Positions 26,350-34,200 of a stretch of 46,614 bases of DNA are shown here, one piece after another. The first letter of the stretch is position 1. Each line of letters starts with the position of its first letter. Origin of the DNA: Herbiconiux sp. (GTDB lineage: Bacteria; Actinomycetota; Actinomycetes; Actinomycetales; Microbacteriaceae); assembly GCF_023264855.1 (NCBI RefSeq), contig NZ_JAHFUW010000035.1, forward strand, positions 1-46,614, written 5' to 3'. A program made the position numbers and the translations under genes. The notes under the pieces were generated by a model. It was not told the DNA's origin and searched no databases. It saw only the letters and a program-made list of their open reading frames with translations.

Positions 26350-26805
26350 TCAGCCGATGGCGCCGACGTGCACCCGGATGCCGGCGGCCGGCGGCAGGCC
26401 GGCGGCGGCGAGGTGGTCGCGGAGGCGGTCGTGCACCGTGCGGCAGAGCTCGGCGGCCGAGGCGGAGGGGTCGACCCCGATGGTGACCGAGATGCTCAAG
26501 GCCTCGGGCGCGCCGGAGACGGCCACGGGTTCGGCGATGGCGGCGGCGGCGGTGGCGGGCCCGCGGGCCGCTGCGGCGAGAACCGCCGAGACCAGCGAGG
26601 CCGGCGCGCTGCGGGCCGGATAGAGAGCGGTCACGCCGGGAACGGCGCCCACCAGGGCGGCCAGTTCGCGCGCCAGGATCGTGTCGGCCGGGGCGCTGAC
26701 GGCCGCCTCGGCGACGGTCTCGGCCTCGGCCACTGCCACCTCGGCCAGGGTCACATCGCCCACCGCGGCCGCGGAGGGGTCGGGGGCGGGTGTCGTCGTG
26801 CTCAT
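26350..26805 (-). CDS. Asp23/Gls24-like small protein
   Basis: 151 residues. A low-complexity Ala-rich N-terminus is followed by an alpha/beta domain of Asp23 type (LARELAALVGAVPGVTALYPA, SISVTIGVDPSASAAELCRTVHDRLRDHL, GIRVHVGAI), which would belong to the envelope stress family. Its ATG overlaps the stop of the preceding gene (ATGA at 26802-26805). As the last gene of the sigma-factor operon it may work with the Asp23 proteins encoded divergently. The family call rests on domain shape, not on strong motifs. Confidence 0.65.
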   Translation of the reverse strand: MSTTTPAPDPSAAAVGDVTLAEVAVAEAETVAEAAVSAPADTILARELAALVGAVPGVTALYPARSAPASLVSAVLAAAARGPATAAAAIAEPVAVSGAPEALSISVTIGVDPSASAAELCRTVHDRLRDHLAAAGLPPAAGIRVHVGAIG

Positions 26806-27515
26806 GCGCGCTCGTCTCCGTTCGGTTCGCCGGGAACGGCGGCGGTGGTGCCGGCAGCCCCCTCGGGCGCGGTCGAAACCGGCGTCGGCGCCGGCAGCAG
26901 GTCGTGCACGATCACGTCGACTCCCGCCAGCACGAGTTCGGTGTGCCGGCCCAGCGCCGAGATCACGGCCTCGCGCAGAGCGGCCGCCGCATCCGGGATC
27001 GACGTTCCCCAGAGGGCGCTCGCCTCGATCCGCACCGTGATCGGCTCGCCCGGCAGCGTCACGTCCCCATCGAGGCTGCACCGCCCGATCACGAGCCCGG
27101 GGATCGCGTCGCCCGCGGCTCGCACGAGCCCGCGCACCGACCCCTCGGTGAGGGCCAGGTCGGCCGCCGGATCCGGATGCGACACCGGGATGCGCCGCCC
27201 GGCCCGGGCCTCGCGGCCGATGCTCTGCAGGATGCCGCTGATCCAGTTCTCGTCGGGGGCCGGCTCGGAGGAGGCCTCCGTCTCGAGCAGCGTGACCGAC
27301 ACCGCGCGCAGGCGGGCCAGCGCGGCGAGCGCGATCTGGCATCCGGCCGAACCCTCGATGGAGGGGTCGGCGGGCATCCGTCCGGCGTCGAGGTAGTCGC
27401 TCAGCTCGTCGATCGTGTGGCCGTCGAGGTCGTCGGGCTCGAACGACGAGAAGGCGGAGACGGCGGCAGCCGCCGAGGAGGGGTGGGATACGGATGCGTC
27501 GTGCGGTTCGGTCAT
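26802..27515 (-). CDS. Asp23-domain protein with N-terminal helical region; candidate partner (anti-sigma) of the ECF factor
   Basis: 237 residues. The N-terminal part (about 25-75: DLDGHTIDELSDYLDAGRMP, CQIALAALARLRAV) has the length and position of an anti-sigma helical domain, though no zinc motif is seen. The C-terminal part (about 115-205: LALTEGSVRGLVRAAGDAIPG, ITVRIEASALWG, AAALREAVISALGRHT) looks like an Asp23/Gls24 domain. No membrane helix is present. Its start (ATG 27515, with GGAGG 7 nt upstream) overlaps the sigma factor stop, so the two are coupled, the usual arrangement for a sigma/anti-sigma pair. The role is inference. Confidence 0.6.
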   Translation of the reverse strand: MTEPHDASVSHPSSAAAAVSAFSSFEPDDLDGHTIDELSDYLDAGRMPADPSIEGSAGCQIALAALARLRAVSVTLLETEASSEPAPDENWISGILQSIGREARAGRRIPVSHPDPAADLALTEGSVRGLVRAAGDAIPGLVIGRCSLDGDVTLPGEPITVRIEASALWGTSIPDAAAALREAVISALGRHTELVLAGVDVIVHDLLPAPTPVSTAPEGAAGTTAAVPGEPNGDERA

Positions 27516-28099
27516 CGCCATTCCTCCATCTCGCGGATCAGGTTCTTGCGGGCGCGGGCGATCAGGCCTCTCACGGTCGACGACGGCAGATCGAGCTCAC
27601 CGCCGATATCGAGGTAACTGTAGCCCGCCACCTCGCGCAGCACCCAGCATCGCCGCTGATCCTCAGGCAGCCGCGAGAGCGCTGCGGAGAGCGCCTCGTC
27701 GAGCGAGTGCACCTGGGCACGCGCCTCCGGAGCCTCCGAGGCGGGGGCCTCGTACTCGTGCTGGTCGATGTCGGCGTGCTCCCGGCGGGCCCGGATGCGG
27801 TCGACCGAGCGGTTGGCCACGATGCGCATCAGCCAGCTCTTCACCGAGGCCAGCTCCTCGAGCGAGGGCAGGTGCTGCCAGGCCTGCAGGAAAGCCTCCT
27901 GAACCACGTCGTCGACGTCGGCGTTCGAGCCCAGGATGCGCCGGGCGTACACCCGCATCAGCCGGCCGTAGCGGCGCACGAGCACCTCGAACGCGCGGAT
28001 GTCGCCGTCGGAGGCCCGGCCGGCGAGGGTGCGGTCGTCGGCCTCTTCCAGAGCGGGGCCGGGGGTGGCAGGCGAGACGGGCACGACCTCATCCAACAC
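27512..28099 (-). CDS. ECF-type RNA polymerase sigma factor
   Basis: About 195 residues. Region 2 is clear (AFEVLVRRYGRLMRVYARRI, DVDDVVQEAFLQAWQHL, SWLMRIVANRSVDRIR) and so is region 4 (ALSRLPEDQRRCWVLREVAG, SSTVRGLIARARKNLI). No extra domains are present. The start is uncertain: GTG 28099 is chosen, GTG 28084 is also possible, and no good ribosome site is seen for either. It heads a coupled three-gene operon with two Asp23-type genes and is divergent from a five-gene Asp23/DUF2273 operon, which is its probable target. Confidence 0.88.
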   Translation of the reverse strand: MLDEVVPVSPATPGPALEEADDRTLAGRASDGDIRAFEVLVRRYGRLMRVYARRILGSNADVDDVVQEAFLQAWQHLPSLEELASVKSWLMRIVANRSVDRIRARREHADIDQHEYEAPASEAPEARAQVHSLDEALSAALSRLPEDQRRCWVLREVAGYSYLDIGGELDLPSSTVRGLIARARKNLIREMEEWR

Positions 28100-28136
28100 C
28101 CCGGGCGGCACCCGCCAAAACTTTTTCCGCGATCTG

Positions 28137-28167
28137 TGTGACGAATCGCAGTCTCGTCTCGTCCTAC
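28137..28167 (+). promoter_or_regulatory. Candidate ECF-type promoter of the Asp23 operon
   Basis: TGTGAC (28137-28142) and CGTCCTAC (28160-28167) are 17 bp apart in the divergent region between the sigma gene and the Asp23 operon. A -10 containing CGTC is typical of several actinobacterial ECF groups. Whether the adjacent sigma factor uses it is inferred from position only. Confidence 0.35.
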
Positions 28168-28261
28168 GGGTAAGAGCCCCCAGTCCGGGGGTGCCGAACC
28201 ACCGGGATCCGGTGTCGCACCGAACACCGTGCGTCCGACCCCCGAACCTGAGGAGCCCACC

Positions 28262-28708
28262 ATGGCCAACGCCGCAACCCCCACCCCCGCCACCGTCGGG
28301 ACCACCGTCCCGACGACGACCACCCAGACCGCGCTCGGCAAGACCGTCATCAATGATGGTGTCGTGGCGAAGGTCGCCGGTATCGCCGCCCGCGAGGCCC
28401 GCGGCGTGTACGCCCTCGGTGGCGGAGCGGCCCGCGCGTTCGGCGCCATCCGCGAGGCCGTGGCCGGCACCGACCAGACCCAGGGCATCAGCGTGGAGGT
28501 CGGCGAGACCCAGGTCGCGGTCGACGTCACCATCGTCGCCGACTACCCCACCCCGCTGCAGGACGTCGCCGACGGTGTGCGTTCGAACATCATCCGCGCC
28601 GTCGAGACCATCGTGGGTCTTGAGGTCACCGAGGTCAACGTGACCGTCAACGACGTGCACCTGCCCTCCGATGACAAGGACGAGGCTGCTGAGGCGCGAG
28701 TCCAGTGA
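28262..28708 (+). CDS. Asp23/Gls24 family envelope stress response protein
   Basis: 148 residues. A Thr/Pro-rich leader is followed by a canonical Asp23 domain (about 30-135): GKTVINDGVVAKVAGIAARE, GVYALGGG, ISVEVGETQVAVDVTIVADY, DVADGVRSNIIRAVETIVG, EVNVTVNDVHLP. In Firmicutes this family coats the membrane under cell-wall stress and is held by AmaP. It is the first gene of the plus-strand operon; ATG 28262 has GAGGAG upstream. Its stop overlaps the next start (GTGA). Confidence 0.92.
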   Translation: MANAATPTPATVGTTVPTTTTQTALGKTVINDGVVAKVAGIAAREARGVYALGGGAARAFGAIREAVAGTDQTQGISVEVGETQVAVDVTIVADYPTPLQDVADGVRSNIIRAVETIVGLEVTEVNVTVNDVHLPSDDKDEAAEARVQ

Positions 28709-28902
28709 CCTCCTCCGCAACCCGCACCGGAATCCTGGTGGGGGCGGTCCTCGCCCTCACCTGGGTGATCGTCGGTTTCTGGGCCTTCTTCTTCGTCGCG
28801 ATCGCCATGGCGATCGGCGCGGTGGTCGGCCGGATCGTCGAGGGCAAGCTCGACGTGTCGGCCCTGGTCGGCGCGTTCCGCGGAAAGCGCTCCTCCTCGT
28901 GA
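28705..28902 (+). CDS. DUF2273-type small integral membrane protein
   Basis: 65 residues with two hydrophobic stretches (about 8-28 and 30-44) and a short basic tail (GKLDVSALVGAFRGKR). The size, the RTGILVGAVLALTWVIVGFW pattern and the place directly after Asp23 match the DUF2273 family. It starts with GTG overlapping the Asp23 stop. It probably anchors or organises Asp23 proteins at the membrane; that role is inference. Confidence 0.85.
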   Translation: MTSSATRTGILVGAVLALTWVIVGFWAFFFVAIAMAIGAVVGRIVEGKLDVSALVGAFRGKRSSS

Positions 28903-29294
28903 GCGCCGCCGCGATCCTGCCCGCCCCCGCCGAGGCCGCGCAGGCGCCCGACCGGGGCCGGAACCGGATCACGGCGAAGGCCCTCGACCGCATCGTCTCG
29001 GCCGTCGCCGCCGAGGCGCTCGAGGTCGACGCCCGCAGCGTCGGCGTCGAACTGGGCGATGACAAAGGCCTCCTCGCGGTGGCCGTCACCAGCCCCATCC
29101 GGGTTCCCTCGCTCGAGGGCATCCGCGCCGCCGGATCGCTGCCGGCCGGCACCGGCGGCACCGTGCTCGAGCGGGCCGCCGCGGCCCAGGAAAGCATCCG
29201 GGAACGCGTGCGCGCGCTGACCGGCTCCACCGTGGGCCGGGTGACGGTGCGGGTCGCCCGCGTCGACATCCGATCAGAGAAGAGAGTGCGATGA
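28899..29294 (+). CDS. Asp23-like protein (second in operon)
   Basis: 131 residues. The core RNRITAKALDRIVSAVAAEAL, VGVELGDDKGLLAVAVTSPI, VLERAAAAQESIRERVRALTG and GRVTVRVARVDI has the helix-strand-helix-strand order of the Asp23 family, though shortened between the two strands. The GTG start overlaps the DUF2273 stop, and its own stop overlaps the next ATG. No membrane segment. Confidence 0.75.
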   Translation: MSAAAILPAPAEAAQAPDRGRNRITAKALDRIVSAVAAEALEVDARSVGVELGDDKGLLAVAVTSPIRVPSLEGIRAAGSLPAGTGGTVLERAAAAQESIRERVRALTGSTVGRVTVRVARVDIRSEKRVR

Positions 29295-29995
29295 GCATCA
29301 CCCAGTCACCGGATGCGGCCACCGCCGCGGCATCCGGAGCCGGAGCCGGCGCCTTGTCGCCTGCAGGCGGGCCGGCCGCCGGCCGCGCACCCCTCGCTAC
29401 CGCAGACCCGAGCCGCCCCGACCACACGGCCGTGCACCGCCGGGTCAGCCGCCGTGAGACGCACTCGCCCCGGTCCCTCCTGGCCATCCTGCTGGCCGTC
29501 GTGCTCGTGGTCGTCTTCGCCTGGATCGGCACCGAGATCGCGCTGTCGCTGTTCGGCTTCGGCGCCCTCCTCGTGGCCCCCGCCGACATGTTCACGTCGG
29601 TGCTGAACCTGCCGGCGCTTCCCGTGGCGGTTCTCGCCGCCGCCGGGATCGTGGTGGCCGTGGTCGGCGTGCTGCTCGTCATCGCCGCGGTGTCGCCCGG
29701 TCGACGCCCCCGGCACACGCTCGCCTCCGAGCGCAGCGCCGTGGTGATCGACAACGAGGTGATCGCCTCGGCGCTCGCCCGGCACGCCTCGCTGGCCGCC
29801 GACGTCGATCCCGACAACGTGACCGTCTCGGTCTCGCACCGCCTCGCCGAGGTGCGGCTGGTGCCGAGCGCGGGCCGCCCCATCGACCGCGCCGCCGTGC
29901 AGACCGAGGTCGAGAAGCACCTCGCCGCGTACGACCTGCGGCCCCGCCTCCGGGCGCGGGTACGGGTGACCGAGCAGTCGAAGGTGGGCGCATGA
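29291..29995 (+). CDS. DUF6286-type membrane protein
   Basis: 234 residues. A disordered Ala/Gly-rich N-terminus (1-55) is followed by two membrane helices (about 61-85 and 108-135) and a soluble C-terminal domain (about 145-228: VVIDNEVIASALARHASLAAD, NVTVSVSHRLAEVRLVP, LRPRLRARVRVTEQ). This matches the DUF6286 proteins that accompany actinobacterial Asp23 genes. It is coupled at both ends by ATGA overlaps. Confidence 0.8.
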   Translation: MSITQSPDAATAAASGAGAGALSPAGGPAAGRAPLATADPSRPDHTAVHRRVSRRETHSPRSLLAILLAVVLVVVFAWIGTEIALSLFGFGALLVAPADMFTSVLNLPALPVAVLAAAGIVVAVVGVLLVIAAVSPGRRPRHTLASERSAVVIDNEVIASALARHASLAADVDPDNVTVSVSHRLAEVRLVPSAGRPIDRAAVQTEVEKHLAAYDLRPRLRARVRVTEQSKVGA

Positions 29996-30594
29996 ACGCC
30001 ACCAACCGGGCCCTGAACCGGATGCTCGTGCTCGTCATCGGCCTGCTGTTCGTGATCATCGGCGCCGGAGCTGCCGCCCTGGCCTTCGTGCCGATAGTGC
30101 GGGACGCCTGGGTCGCGGCATCCGGAACCGTCGCCTCGCAGGTCACCGGCTTCGTGCAGAGCAACCCGCTCGCCGGCACCGGTGCGAGCTGGCCGCTGGC
30201 CGCAGCTCTCGCGCTGCTGGTGATCGCGATCGTGCTGCTGATCGTCTTCGTGGTGCGCCAGGGCGGCGGGCACACCCGCACCGCCGTCACCGAGCGCGCC
30301 GACGACGGCACCGTCCAGATCGACTCCGCGGTCGCCGAGCACGCGCTCGAAGACGCGCTGGCCACGCATCCGGAGTTCGTCGCCTCGCACGTCTCGACCT
30401 ACGCCGTGCGCCGCACGCCGGTGCTGAAGGTCTCCGTCACCTGCCGTCGCGGGGTCTCGCCCGCCGACGCCTCGCGGATCGTCGACGACACCCTGACCGC
30501 GCTCGACCGGCTTCTCGGCCGGGAGCTGCCGGCCCTCGTCCAGCTGAGCGGCGGGTTCCGTGCCCGCGTCCGCTCCACCACACGGCTGCAGTGA
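29992..30594 (+). CDS. AmaP-like membrane anchor of the Asp23 cluster
   Basis: 200 residues. Two helices (about 10-34 and 60-85) flank a short loop, and a cytoplasmic domain (about 95-195: IDSAVAEHALEDALATHPEF, TPVLKVSVTCRRGVSPADA, DDTLTALDRLLGRELPALVQ) follows. The two-helix plus soluble-domain plan is that of the alkaline-shock membrane anchor AmaP. The ATG overlaps the preceding stop. A hairpin spans its own stop codon. Confidence 0.75.
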   Translation: MNATNRALNRMLVLVIGLLFVIIGAGAAALAFVPIVRDAWVAASGTVASQVTGFVQSNPLAGTGASWPLAAALALLVIAIVLLIVFVVRQGGGHTRTAVTERADDGTVQIDSAVAEHALEDALATHPEFVASHVSTYAVRRTPVLKVSVTCRRGVSPADASRIVDDTLTALDRLLGRELPALVQLSGGFRARVRSTTRLQ

Positions 30595-30613
30595 GTCCCC
30601 CGCCTCACTGCAG
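30586..30613 (+). terminator. Hairpin spanning the stop codon of the AmaP-like gene
   Basis: CTGCAGTGAG (30586-30595) and CTCACTGCAG (30604-30613) form a perfect 10-bp stem with an 8-nt loop; the stop codon is inside the left arm. Probably partial termination or mRNA end protection before the CsbD gene. Confidence 0.55.
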
Positions 30614-30703
30614 TCCCGACCACCCTTCCGGCCCTCACGCGGCCACGGAGGGCGCCATCGGGAACACCCCCGAAGAGAACACCCCAGAGAGAAGGAGCTC
30701 GAA

Positions 30704-30877
30704 ATGAGTGCATCCGACAAGATCAACAACGCCGCCGAAGACCTGAAGGGCAAGGCCAAGGAGGCCCTCGGCAAGGTCACCGGAGACGACCAGAAGGTCG
30801 CCAAGGGCAAGGGCGACCAGGTCTCCGCCGACGCCAAGAAGGCCGGCGAGAACGTGAAGGACGCCTTCAAGCACTGA
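30704..30877 (+). CDS. CsbD family stress protein
   Basis: 57 residues, very Lys/Asp/Ala-rich and free of aromatic residues except one Phe. The DKINNAAEDLKGKAKEALGK and DQKVAKGKGDQ repeats are diagnostic for CsbD, a general-stress protein family of unknown mechanism. A strong GAAGGAG site lies 6 nt before the ATG. Its position right after the Asp23 operon fits a common stress response. Confidence 0.93.
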   Translation: MSASDKINNAAEDLKGKAKEALGKVTGDDQKVAKGKGDQVSADAKKAGENVKDAFKH

Positions 30878-30899
30878 GCCGACTTCTCGTGCACGACTC

Positions 30900-30933
30900 G
30901 GATGCCCCGCGCCAGGATCTGGCCGGGGCATCC
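30900..30933 (+). terminator. Strong hairpin after csbD
   Basis: Arms 30900-30915 and 30919-30933 pair over 15 bp with one bulged base and a 3-nt loop (GAT), 22 bp after the CsbD stop. It separates the stress cluster from the next transcription unit. No U-tract is present beyond GTT. Confidence 0.65.
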
Positions 30934-30965
30934 GATCGTTAACCTTCGTCGTGCACAATGACCCC

Positions 30966-31295
30966 ATGTCCAAGAAAATCGATTCCGCGCTCGCGAAGCT
31001 GACGGAAGCGCTGAAGTACCATGCCGAGGTCGTCTCCGCCGACAAGGTGCGTGCCGACAAGGTCGCCCGGTCGAACGCGAAGGTGCGCCGCACGGCCGCC
31101 GCCTACGCCTCGGCCGTGTACTCGCGCACGGCGACCGAGAGCCCCTTCCTCGACATCCCCGACCCGCGGCTCGCCGAAGAGACCGTGGCGTCGCTGAAGG
31201 CCGAGCGCGACGCCATCAAGGCGCGCAAGGTCGCGAGCAAAGACGCCGCACACAAGGGCAAAGACGAGGCACCCCAGAGCGACTCCGGCTCGTGA
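30966..31295 (+). CDS. Small Lys/Ala-rich helical protein coupled to the peptide synthetase gene
   Basis: 109 residues, highly charged and predicted helical (MSKKIDSALAKLTEALKYHA, VRADKVARSNAKVRRTAAAY, then ASLKAERDAIKARKVASKDA). One short Pro-containing break (FLDIPDPRLAEE) sits in the middle and a KGKDEAPQSDSGS tail follows. I do not recognise a family. Its stop codon overlaps the GTG start of the synthetase (GTGA at 31292-31295), so it is translated with it. It might be an accessory or regulatory subunit. An in-frame GTG at 30951, 5 nt after a TAACCT box, is an alternative start. Confidence 0.7.
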   Translation: MSKKIDSALAKLTEALKYHAEVVSADKVRADKVARSNAKVRRTAAAYASAVYSRTATESPFLDIPDPRLAEETVASLKAERDAIKARKVASKDAAHKGKDEAPQSDSGS

Positions 31296-34200
31296 GCTCT
31301 GCCGCTCAGGCCCCCGGTCATCCTCAGGCCGTTCTCGACCGGAGTGCGCAGGCGGCGGAGCCGCGGACCCTCCTCGACGTCTTCCGCCAGTCGGTGGCCG
31401 AGCATCCGGAGGTCTCGGCGCTCGAAGACGCCCGCGGGGCGCTGAGCTACCGCGAGCTGATGGCGCGCGTGCTCGCCACCGCGGCCGAGCTGCACGCCGC
31501 CGGGGTGCGCCGCGGCGACCGCGTCGGCATCCGGATGGAGTCGGGGCGTCGCGAACTGTACATCTCCATCCTCGCCGTGCTCGCCGCCGGGGCCGCCTAC
31601 GTGCCCGTCGACGCCGACGACCCCGAGGAGCGGGCGACACTCGTCTTCGGCGAGGCCGCCGTCGCCGGCATCATCACGGGCACCGGGCACTACAGCCCGC
31701 GCACGGCCCGGCAGCCCGAGACGGTTCCGGATGCCGCCGGCGCGGTCGCCGCATCCGGTGCCGCCCCGTCATCCGAGGCCGACGTCGACGCCTCAGCTCC
31801 CGGGCCCGCTGAGGTCGTCGCATCCGGGGCCGACGTCACCGCCCTCACCCCCGCCGAGGCCGGCACCCGCCTCTTCGCCCGCGTCGAGCCGCCGCACGCG
31901 AGCACCGCGGCGCTGCCGATCCTCTCCCCGCCGCGGCCCCACGACGACGCCTGGATCATCTTCACCTCCGGCTCCACGGGCACGCCCAAGGGCGTCGCCG
32001 TGAGCCACCGCTCGGCGGCCGCCTTCGTCGACGCCGAGTCGCGCCTCTTTCTGCAGGACGAGCCGATCGGCCCGGGCGACCGCGTTCTGGCCGGCCTCTC
32101 GGTGGCCTTCGACGCCTCCTGCGAGGAGATGTGGCTGGCCTGGGCGCACGGCGCCTGCCTCGTGCCGGCCCCGCGCTCGCTCGTGCGCAGCGGCATGGAT
32201 CTCGGCCCGTGGCTGATCACCCGCGACATCACCATCGTCTCGACCGTGCCGACGCTCGCCGCCCTCTGGCCGGCGGAGTCGCTCGAGAACGTGCGCCTGC
32301 TGATCTTCGGCGGCGAGGCCTGCCCGCCCGAGCTGGGGGAGCGCCTGTCCTCCGGCGGCCGCGAGGTGTGGAACACCTACGGCCCCACCGAGGCGACCGT
32401 CGTGGCCTGCGCCGCCCCGCTCGGCGTGCCCGGCCCGGTGCGGATCGGACTGCCGCTGGACGGCTGGAACCTCGCGGTCGTCGATGCGTCTGGAGCGCTC
32501 GTGGGCGAAGGCGAGGTCGGTGAGCTGATCATCGGCGGCGTCGGCCTTGCGCGCTACCTCGACCCCGCGAAGGACGCCGAGAAGTACGCGCCCATGCCGA
32601 GCCTCGGGTGGGAGCGCGCCTACCGTTCGGGCGACCTCGTGCGCTTCGACACCGAGGGACTGGTGTTCCAGGGCCGGGCCGACGACCAGGTGAAGGTCGG
32701 CGGGCGGCGGATCGAGCTCGGCGAGATCGAGGCCGCGCTGCAGCAGCTGCCCGGGATCTCGGGCGCCGCCGTCGCCGTGCGCACGACCGCGGCCGGCAAC
32801 CAGATGCTGGTGGGCTATCTCGTGGCCGCCGATCCGCAGACCTTCGACCGCGACGACGCCGTGCGCCGCCTTCGTGAAGAACTCCCCGCGGCGCTCGTGC
32901 CCTTGCTCGCCGTGCTCGAGGACCTGCCCACGCGCACCTCGGGCAAGGTCGACAAGGCCGCCCTGCCCTGGCCGTTGCCCGGGATGGCCGGCAGCACCGA
33001 GGGCGTCGGCGACACCGGGAGCCTCGACGACCTCGACCCCGGGCTCCGGCAGGTGGCGGCGCTCTGGACGGCGGTTCTCGGCGCGCCCGTCGCCGATCCG
33101 GCCGCCAACTTCTTCGACCTCGGCGGAGGGTCGCTCGCGGCCGCGCAGCTGGTGGCCGGCCTTCGCGAGATCGACCCGGAGTTCACCGTGGCCGACGTGT
33201 ACTCGCACCCGCGGCTCGGGGCGATGGCCGCCGAGATCGCGCTGCGCGTGCCCGGCTTCGCCGATCCGTCGGGTGAGGGCCGCGCGGGCGGAACGGCCGG
33301 CGACGACTCCTCCGGTGCCGCCGTGCGCGAGACCCCGCTCCGGATGCGCGTGCTGCAGACCGTGCTCGGCGTGCCGCTCTTCGTGCTCGCGGGCCTGCGC
33401 TGGCTGGTCTATCTGCTCACGGCCTCGGCCATCCTGCAGCCCTTCGGCGACTTCGCGTTCCTCCCCGTCGTGCCGTGGTGGGCGCTGGTGATCGGCCTGA
33501 TCCTGTTCGCGACGCCCTTCGGCCGGATGGGCATCTCGGTGCTCGCCTCCCGTCTTCTGCTCAGGGGCCTCACCGGCGGCGACTACCCGCGCGGCGGCAG
33601 CTGGCACCTGCGGCTCTGGCTCGCCGAGCAGATCGCGCACCAGGTCGGCGCGGTCAGCCTGGCCGGCGCTCCGTGGATCAACTACTACGCCCGCGCGCTC
33701 GGCGCCCGCATCGCCGACGACGTCGACCTGCACTCGCTGCCCCCCATCACGGGCCTGCTCACCATCGGCCGCGGCGCCTCGATCGAGCCCGAGGTCGACC
33801 TCTCCGGTTACTGGATCGACGGCGACACCGTGCGCGTCGGCGCCGTGCGCATCGGGGCCGGCAGCACCGTCGGCGCCCGCAGCACGCTGCTGCCCGGCGC
33901 CCGCATCGGCAAGCGCGCCGAGATCGAACCGGGCTCCTCGGTGTTCGGGCGGGTGCCCTCCGGCCAGCGCTGGGCCGGCAGCCCCGCCCGCCGCGTGGGC
34001 AAGTCGCGCGAGTGGTGGCCCGCCGAGCGGCCCGCCCGCAAGACCGGCTGGCTCGTCGCCTACGGCACCTCCTCGGTGGCGATGTCCCTGCTGCCGCTGC
34101 TGGCCTTCTCGGTCGGCGGCCTCATCGTCGCGGCCTCCATCGAGGGCTCCGCGTCGCTCGGCGAGGCCGTGGCCCGCAGCGCCCTCGCGCTGGTTCCCGC

